DNA from: Glandiceps talaboti
Lineage: Eukaryota > Hemichordata > Enteropneusta > Spengelidae
Length of the DNA stretch: 64,000 nt
Direction: 5' to 3'
Assembly (NCBI RefSeq): GCF_964340395.1
Contig: NC_135557.1
Coordinates: forward strand, 19,045,625-19,109,624
Shown: positions 56,952 to 64,000 of the stretch, piece by piece
How the letters are laid out: every line of letters begins with the position of its first letter
Position numbering within the stretch: the first letter of the stretch is position 1
The notes under the pieces: generated by a model
What the model saw: the letters and a program-made list of their open reading frames with translations, nothing else
Databases searched by the model: none
What the model was told of the DNA's origin: nothing
Position numbers and translations under genes: made by a program

Positions 56952-59900
56952 GGTCGGTCGGTCGGTCGGTCTGTCTGTCTGCTCATGGATTTATTTCTCT
57001 GACATTTTAAGAATGTCTAATGTCTTAATATGTCACAAACCTTACGTCACAAACATTTTCTGTCAGAAGGAAGGAAATATCGGAGAGTAGTATACATAAT
57101 TATTAGCTCAACAAGTATAATTTATGAAAAATCAGGAAGAGGTAATGGCAATATAGACTATTGTGACTCTTACGTCAGGCAGGTAAAAAAGTGACGTAGA
57201 AAGGATACGGTATATAATACATATTTTTATCGAACACATTCAACCATCTGGCATGTGCATGGTTAAGGATACATATATCTGATAAGTTGAAAACAGGAAA
57301 TTCTTAATACACCTTCCAATCATGGATTCGTACCTTACATCGACTTTAAAATTCAGGATCCTTACCTTTTAAAGAGCCATGTCGATCCGTCGATCCTTGA
57401 TGACGTCACCCTTTCTGTGGCTATGATTGGATGACGATAACTGACAAAGTTTTCACAGGTGAAGTTTTCAGGCCGTTTACAAATAAATACTGTTTTTCCT
57501 AATGCTGCCGGATTGGTATATTCACATACATCTTGCCAGGTTCCTTCCGCTAATATTGAACAGTTCGTTATTTCAGAGATGTTACCATTGCTGAACGTTG
57601 CCTCCCAAAAACCTCTTGGTTCAGCGTATAGAATAGCATGGTTCAGGAACAAGATGGCTTCTCGAGTAAAAGCCAAGTTAATATTAAAATATGCAGTGCC
57701 TTGCCAGGCAGCGTAGAAGTACACACTGTATGTACCATTACCATAATCAACTACTCGTCCAGCAGTACTCTTTTTCAGTTTTGTATTATACATGACAGGC
57801 TCAAAAAAGTCCCCTCCTCGTTGTCGTTGGCGGCCATTATTATCATAAGCTTCGATGACTATGTGTACATAGTCTCCTGTTTTGAATTTAGACTTCTCTT
57901 CAAAGAAATATGCCCTGAAAAAAGATGTATAAATTTAGTTATCAGGAATTTTTCCTTTGCGTTGGTAACAATATTAACAAAACATTCACCAACGTTAAGG
58001 TGCCATCTTCAGTGTAATTAATTGCAGGTATAATATTTCCACAGCTAAAGTGAAAAATTACTTTCCATTTTGGACTTTTAAATAAGATAACTTAGTACAC
58101 ATTTTGTGTCTAATCTATAGGGCTAGTATATGTTTTAAACAACATCAAATTTTACTTCTTTTTTATATCTATAGTGATTGCAGTCTGATGGTCACCAATG
58201 AACTTATTAACATTCATACTTAAACATATGTATCTAATAATATATTTACTCTTTGTGGAGTCATGAAGGGGGAATGGTTAGAGTAGCCTGCTAGGAATTA
58301 TGCAGGTTAAAGATTCGAACCCCATTTGTTTCGTGGCTAAAATCCTTGGACATGATTTCAACCACGGCTGTGCGCCATCAAGCTAGTTGTATAATTGGTG
58401 ACCTGGTAGGATAGAGGTTGCAATGTAAATGATTTAATCCTATGCGCTCATAAAGGCTGCAGTGAAGAGTATGCTCCCCAGGGGGTTGAGGAAATAAAAA
58501 GAGCCGTTGTGCCGCTACAGATCCATACCAGGTGTAATAACTGTAAAGCGCTTTGAGCACAGAGTGGGAAAGCATTAAATAAAAACCAACATTATCACCA
58601 TTATTGCAACAAGTGTCTTAAATCCCTCCTCAATCGTATAGCTCATAAACATGTATATCTGGTTTATTTGTTTGACATTTCAAATCTGTAGTTAAAGTAA
58701 AGTTCAATGATCATCCAACACTAATTTGCGGATGACAGGTTTTCATTTGTTGATAACTTAACGACTGTGACTGGTCGTATGCGAATGAGTCAATGTTCAT
58801 ATTAATCGTTTCCAAGCCAGATTTGTTTCAAGATATTCGGGACAACTTTTAATTCCATTTCTATAAATGAGATTTTAACATACAAACTTAGTAAATTCTG
58901 GATGTTGTAATTGCAATAACTTCTACCATGGTGTGGAATACACTCGATTAGGGTACATTTCGCCCATTACCATGTACATTGCCGAGAACAGTACCATTAT
59001 CCGCAATGGGGGGGGGGGGGGTTTCAATCATATTTATTCCAGAATTTTGTTCAATATCTAAAACACCGCCGGTTAAGCTCGTACGTACCTTGTTGTTTGA
59101 ATAGAAGTCATTCCCATTTTACCATTACTAATAGCTAAAGGATGATATGGGTTAGTCTTTAATATAGTAGTCGTATTCCGATGTTCCTGTTCTGTTACTC
59201 CTGTACTAATGTTAAGAGGGCGATGCGGTTCATTTACTGATGCACGCCTCGTACCATGTTCATAAGCCCATTCCAATTCCTGAACTATTCCAAGCCATCC
59301 GAGAGAAAATCTAGAGTAGGCGCTATAAAATGACATATCATCTTTGATGTTTTCACTGGAAATCTTTTGTTGTCGACTGATGCCAACATTACGTTCTCCC
59401 GTCATTAGTGGTTGATCTCGGGTATTTGGACGACCGAGACAACGACACTCGGTATCCATAGCATGGAATACCCTTTTGTACACAGTCTGAAATAAATGAA
59501 CAGTGAATATCAATGACATGTTTAAGTATGTAACACACTACACTATAAGGTTAAACCATCATAGCATTCTACCAGCTAGTTTATATGGTATATTACATAT
59601 TTTATTCTTGAGTACGATGGACAAGCGAGGGCTCATCTGTCTAATATGAATTAAATACCATGTACCATACATGCCGTACACTGCTGAAGGTAGGCAGACA
59701 TATATATCTCTAGGGAAAATGCCACTTTCTGAGTGGTTATACTCAGTGATTAATTAAGTAATGATTAGTTATTTAGTTCTCTTACAAAGTACAATTAACA
59801 GTTTTGATTCTTGTCCGCGTACAGCATTTCGGCGAGAAAATGTTGATTTTGAAATGTTAGGTCTGCCGAACGTCGATACGCAAATCATGACTGAATACGT

Positions 59901-60477
59901 ACCATGATATTGGAATACGTGATCTGCAACGATATACTGCAATATGACAGATTTTACAGCATTGGACATATCGTCAATAATAAATGTCAAATTGAGAAAT
60001 GGAAGAATGTTCGCTATAGAAAATGAATGGCACTAAAATAAAGTGCCAACAAAAGAATTATTTTTTCCGCACTACATACTAGCCTTGCATTCATAGCACT
60101 ACACACTACTACATACAGATTGGAAATTGATTGTGCCCTCTGAAACAATTTTCGATTTTGGCTAATTTAGTGAGAAGGGGGAGGGGATCTGAGGTCTAAG
60201 TATAAGAATTTTTTTTATCCTACATTGAACTTTTGATTTTGCTTGCCCCTTAGCTAACTCATTCTATCAATGTCTTTAAATGGGAAGTACATGTATGACA
60301 CGGAAAGTAAATATACTGTGAGGATATAATTAAATCATGTTATTTAGTCAAGAAGGTAACTATGCATATTAGACTTACCTTGTCTTTCATCAACGTAAAA
60401 CATATGAACGCCAGAAATATCATTAACAAAAACAAGAATTTGAAATGTCGTACGCGTATTGCTGAACAGGAAGCCAT
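54753..60477 (-). CDS. NXPE family protein, copy C
   Basis: Exons in transcript order are 60477-60379, 59486-59089, 57914-57366, 56607-56555 and 55489-54753. Together they encode 611 residues, again in phases 0,2,2,1. Exon 1 gives MASCSAIRVRHFKFLFLLMI, the signal anchor. Exon 2 lacks two codons relative to A (NVGISRQ). At the exon 3/4 border the junction codon is Ser rather than Arg. The neurexophilin-like and esterase-like domains are intact, with IYGGSTMGQ, DVWD and NVVH. The presumed 3' UTR carries a 538-bp transposon starting 25 bp after the stop codon. Confidence 0.9.
56855..56985. repeat. (GTCT)n microsatellite in intron 3 of copy C
   Basis: About 25 GTCT units, five GGTC units and a few more GTCT units. 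In gene orientation it is a (GACA)-type array, like the one in intron 3 of copy A. Confidence 0.95.
59975..60255 (+). mobile_element. MITE family M1, copy 6 (intron 1 of copy C, left end lost)
   Basis: It shares AAATGTCAAATTGAGAAATGG, CATTCATAGCACTACACACTACTACATAC and the right terminus CCTACATTGAACTTTTGATTTTGCTTGCCCCTTAG with copy 5. The left TIR is missing. Same intron and orientation as copies 4 and 5. Confidence 0.75.
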
Positions 60478-61205
60478 AGTAATATCTGCAGTACACTACT
60501 GCAATGTAATATTTCAACCGTGATCGTGTATATAAGTCCGGCTTAATGATATTCTCAGCTGTTACCGACTCTAGTAGATTTGATAACCAGGATATAAACT
60601 GAATGAATAGGCCTTCCGATAAGATTATATTCAGATTGTGAAAACATACATTATGGTATATCACTTAATTTGTAAATTCATTACTTTGGTAAGAGACCCG
60701 GTAAAAGAAATCAACCTGTTCTAAAGGACACATGTACCTTGGTATCATCAGTGTGTATAACAAAGTATATGAAATTTTCGTAAGGTGATGCCTGATTTCC
60801 AAAAATGATTAATTATGCAAATGATCACTACATTTTTGTTTGTTTCGACGTCAATATCTACCATATTATATAAAATGTAAAGATTGCATTAAAGATATTA
60901 TCTGTTACAGAAAATAACCGATTATAGAAATTACTCATGGTTGCTAAGTACCGGTATTGTATATTACATGCACTTTATTATAGTCTGTATTTGTCTGAAA
61001 TGTCTGAAATTCCTTGTACTACAAGATTGCCTAATTACCGTTGATTGACATCTGTGTACATGTCTTATTAATATGCATAATCATTTGTCAAACCTGATTA
61101 GTTACAGTCAGAGCCCTACAGAAGGTGTTTACCAAATTGAATCGGACAACCTGATTTGGGGGAAATGATGACAGAGAGAAACAGACTCTCTCTCTCGCTC
61201 GCCTT

Positions 61206-61206
<1 letters not shown>

Positions 61207-61255
<49 letters not shown>
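61207..61255. repeat. (CA)n microsatellite
   Basis: About 24 uninterrupted CA units following a CTCTCTCTC stretch. Confidence 0.95.
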
Positions 61256-61257
<2 letters not shown>

Positions 61258-61320
61258 TATCACTCTGAACTTTCCTTCCAAATTTAATCATATACATTTA
61301 TATTACTACATTGTCAGTTT

Positions 61321-61691
61321 ACAACGGTTGTGACGTTTGTGAATATTGTGATATTTCTAACGTAAATAAGTATATTATGGGATACTACTTCCGAATCACA
61401 AACATCACAAAACCAGCTGGCACTGTTGTGTTTGTCATACAGTTTTTGTATATGTGCACGCATCGTTATTTGTTCGTGTGTAACAGGAAGAAGGTAGAGA
61501 TCACCAGATCCTGATCAAAACATTATAATAAAGAAAAACCCTTTTTTTTATTTCTTGAAAAGATGAAACCTAAATAACCTTTGACCTAAAACATTGACAT
61601 TAAGGTGATACTAGTAACTATGTTGTGGTAATCCTACTGTCGTCATTTTCATTTGCACTGTACGTTGTAGCCACATCTACATATACTATAT
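61321..61691 (+). repeat. Dispersed repeat R4, copy 2
   Basis: Colinear with 29641-29955 on the same strand. This copy has a longer open frame, containing CEYCDISNVNKYIMGYYFRI and VCNRKKVEITRS. It may be a degraded mobile-element protein, but I do not recognise it. Confidence 0.65.
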
Positions 61692-61765
61692 TACAAAGAC
61701 ACCTAACAAACCTTCATTGGCTATATCTTAAACCACTGATCTTTGGCTATATGTAGTCAGTTAAA

Positions 61766-62002
61766 CTACTTCTTCAAAACAGCAAGTTTTAATATTGACT
61801 TACCATTATGAATGAAAGAAAATGTCAACATAAGTTTGTTCAAAATCACGATGATAAGATGGTGAATAAAAACAGCCCAGCCAATCATCCAGCAGCTTGA
61901 CATAGCTATGGAAAACTTGTTGCGCAGCAAAATACTTTGATGTGCTAACACAGAACCAGATTTAAACTGAAATGCCTCCCGTATACAGTCAATCATGCAC
62001 AA
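61766..62002 (-). CDS. Small paralogous reading frame, member 2 (78 codons)
   Basis: The frame begins MCMIDCIREAFQFKSGSVLA and contains LLRNKFSIAMSSCWMIGWAV. It aligns with the frame at 52757-52951 for its first ~45 codons and then diverges. A consensus-like donor (CATAATG|GTAAGT) occurs near 61801, so it could be the first exon of a spliced transcript. No family is recognised. Confidence 0.3.
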   Translation of the reverse strand: MCMIDCIREAFQFKSGSVLAHQSILLRNKFSIAMSSCWMIGWAVFIHHLIIVILNKLMLTFSFIHNGKSILKLAVLKK

Positions 62003-62379
62003 AAGTATATATATATACTGGTTAATGCATAAATGAGTGTGATAATTTCACAGAAGATAAGATATAAAGCAAATTTCGCATTAACTAATCCATGTTAATC
62101 AATTAATCTATCACATGCTTGCTGCCCCTTGTGGTCTAGTCAATGTCCAAACACCAAAAATATCCAAATACAGCAACGTTTGAACTTAACCTAATTTTTG
62201 AAAATAAAAAATACAACATCTGTTTATGTAAACTATTACTGATATTCATGAGAACATTCTGAAAGTGACCTATGATGTCCGCGACAGAAAAGTTGAACAT
62301 TTAACACAACCAGAGTCACCATAATCATATTGTTAAAAGTTATACATTCACTAAAATCTATCAAACAGCAACGCGCGTG

Positions 62380-62730
62380 CTAAAAGTGGGTTAAGAGTAT
62401 TAAAACCCGAAGGCGTTTCCCAAGGATACAACTTATTTTACAAGTGGTGTAATCTAAACCTAACAGACTTATATTTGTAGGTGTAGTAACGTGCTGGAAA
62501 CTACATGTACTTCACAAACTACATTGGGATTGGATCACTAGTAAATTTGTGACGTCACGTAATGTAGATGTGCACTCTGCTCATTGGTTTATGCCTGATG
62601 GGCGCATGGTAAATTTTCGCATGTTGGTCAAATCATGGAGTAGGAGGGGCTGTACCCCTATGGTCTCAGATGCATGGCTAGGGTACTACTTGGAATCCAT
62701 AGCTTCACAGTATATTACTCCTGTTGCGTA
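62380..62730 (-). repeat. 3'-flank block of the NXPE duplication unit (copy D)
   Basis: AGCAACGCGCGTGCTAAAAGTGGGTTAAGAG, ACAAACTACATTGGGATTGGATCACT and GGGCTGTACCCCTATGGTCTCAGATGCATGGCT match the block after copy C and after copy B, showing that the duplication unit extends beyond the coding exons. Confidence 0.85.
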
Positions 62731-62750
62731 TTTAACAGAACATCTACTAG

Positions 62751-64000
62751 TTATTTATCTCTGACCATCTCAGGACATATGTATGATAACATCATTTCTA
62801 CTTGTTGCTTGAGAATGTACATTGGCACATGAACTACATTAGGTTCATGATGAGACAATACCATATCCCATACATCAATAAATTTAACTCCAATACCACC
62901 AAAGACTCGTCGTATCATTCTGTTTTGATCATACAGGATCCAGTCACTACTGTGAACCCGTTGATTGATCTGATCGTTCTCTCGTGGGTTGGATAACCGA
63001 ATCAGTACCATTGACCCTGGACAGCGATTAAGAAATTTGACAATGGCTAATTTCGCATGGAAGAGTTTCTCTAGGTATGTACTTGTTGTCCAGGTTACGA
63101 AATGAAAACTGAAGTTCACGATGAATACAACCCTGCTATTAGTGCATACTTTCTGGGGTATTGTGTCGATCACATCGCTTTCAAAGTTTAGGGTGGTCAC
63201 TGCCTGAAAAGAGGGAGTCACTTTTAAAGCAACTATTGAGAGTCTCAAGGTGTGATTAGGGACCGGGAAGTCATCTCTAAAACTATTGCGCAGTTGATAC
63301 ATTGTTGAACCCCCATATATGTATATCTTTGTATTTGAAAGACAAGTGTTGACTTCTTCATCACTCCATTGTTGACTTCTACACATCAATGGAACAAAGG
63401 TCTTGTTATCAGCCCAGTATCCATCTGAAAGTGGCACAGGTATATCAGGGCCACACAGTGGTAATTTAGGTTGAATGATTGGACCTGCAATAATCAAAAT
63501 ATATGAATGCCATTTATAACATCAGTTCTACGTACTTAAGTCACCTGGTATTATTTCATTAATACGTACATAACATTAGGAATGTTACCTTCAATGTCTT
63601 GTAGGAAGAGTATTCATTGACATGTGATCATACTATCATTATGCAAATCAGATCAACTATTAATAGTCATACTTTAAAAGTCATATTCAAGTACTGGAAG
63701 AAATAACATTAATGGGCAGGGGATTTCATGAAATAACTATTTCCTTTGGCTTTCCTACTCAAAGAAATAATCTGTATAAAATAACTTTTGAGATGGTGAA
63801 CGTCATATCTAGTTTGTTCAAACACCAATTAACTTGATTAACAATATATTCTTACCAGTAATTTCTGCTTTCAGGTCAGTGTGTTGTAATTTCCCGTTGT
63901 ATTTCCACCTAAAGGTATTTACAAAAATATCAGTAACTTATCAAATTCGTATCAAACAGTATCAATTCATACATACCATAGACAGCAGAAATACAGACGC
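62751..64000 (-). CDS. NXPE family protein, copy D (3' part; continues beyond window)
   Basis: Only the last two coding exons are inside the window: exon 4 at 63908-63856 and exon 5 at 63484-62751, with the usual phases. Exon 5 is one codon shorter than in the other copies. It has IYGGSTMYQ, DVWD and NVVH, and ends CPEMVRDK like A and C. Exon 4 encodes WKYNGKLQHTDLKAEIT. Its acceptor and donor (TTTAG and GTAAGA) are intact. Exons 1-3 should lie to the right of 64000. Confidence 0.85.

Larger units (their letters stand above)
60478..62130. other. Intergenic DNA between NXPE copies C and D
   Basis: It holds the presumed promoter of copy C, a (CA)n array at 61207-61255, repeat R4 copy 2 (61321-61691) and a small paralogous frame (61766-62002). 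No other gene is recognised. Confidence 0.5.

Overview
The window is eukaryotic (animal) genomic DNA. It is AT-rich, has short exons with GT..AG junctions in long introns, and carries many microsatellites, miniature inverted-repeat elements and decayed retroelements. The gene content and abundant tetranucleotide satellites would fit an invertebrate deuterostome such as a hemichordate or cephalochordate. That placement is an inference; nothing here fixes the species.

Region 1 (about 3.4-27.2 kb, + strand) holds one complete-looking gene for a secreted, probably GPI-anchored Xaa-Pro aminopeptidase (XPNPEP2-like). I joined 21 exons (11020-27228) by their splice sites into one uninterrupted 674-codon frame. 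It carries all five predicted metal ligands and a hydrophobic C-terminal tail. A signal-peptide-like first exon at 3362-3407 is proposed but does not join in phase. The introns are full of foldback elements, duplicated repeats and (TA)n/(CATA)n satellites.

Region 2 (about 27.2-30.4 kb) is intergenic and contains a decayed Penelope-like element.

Region 3 (about 30.4-64 kb) is a cluster of four NXPE-family genes (neurexophilin domain plus PC-esterase-like domain). Copy A is on + (30389-37281). Copies B (45502-52425), C (54753-60477) and D (62751 to beyond the window) are head-to-tail on -. A and B are tail-to-tail. A, B and C share five coding exons with the same phases (0,2,2,1) and encode type II membrane proteins of 613, 613 and 611 residues. 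The N-terminal signal-anchor exon is short and overlapped by longer spurious reading frames. All four copies carry GGST where GDSL/PC-esterase enzymes have a GDS motif. The last ~125 residues are nearly identical among copies while the preceding ~70 are much more divergent, suggesting gene conversion. The duplicated unit includes flanking DNA, an intron-1 MITE and, between copies, a small paralogous reading frame.

Between copies A and B (38.4-44.5 kb) lie a large (CT)n/(CTGT)n tract, two LINE remnants and a second Penelope-like remnant with GIY-YIG-like coding traces. A 538-bp TIR element with a perfect 9-bp target duplication sits in the presumed 3' UTR of copy C and is absent from B and D.
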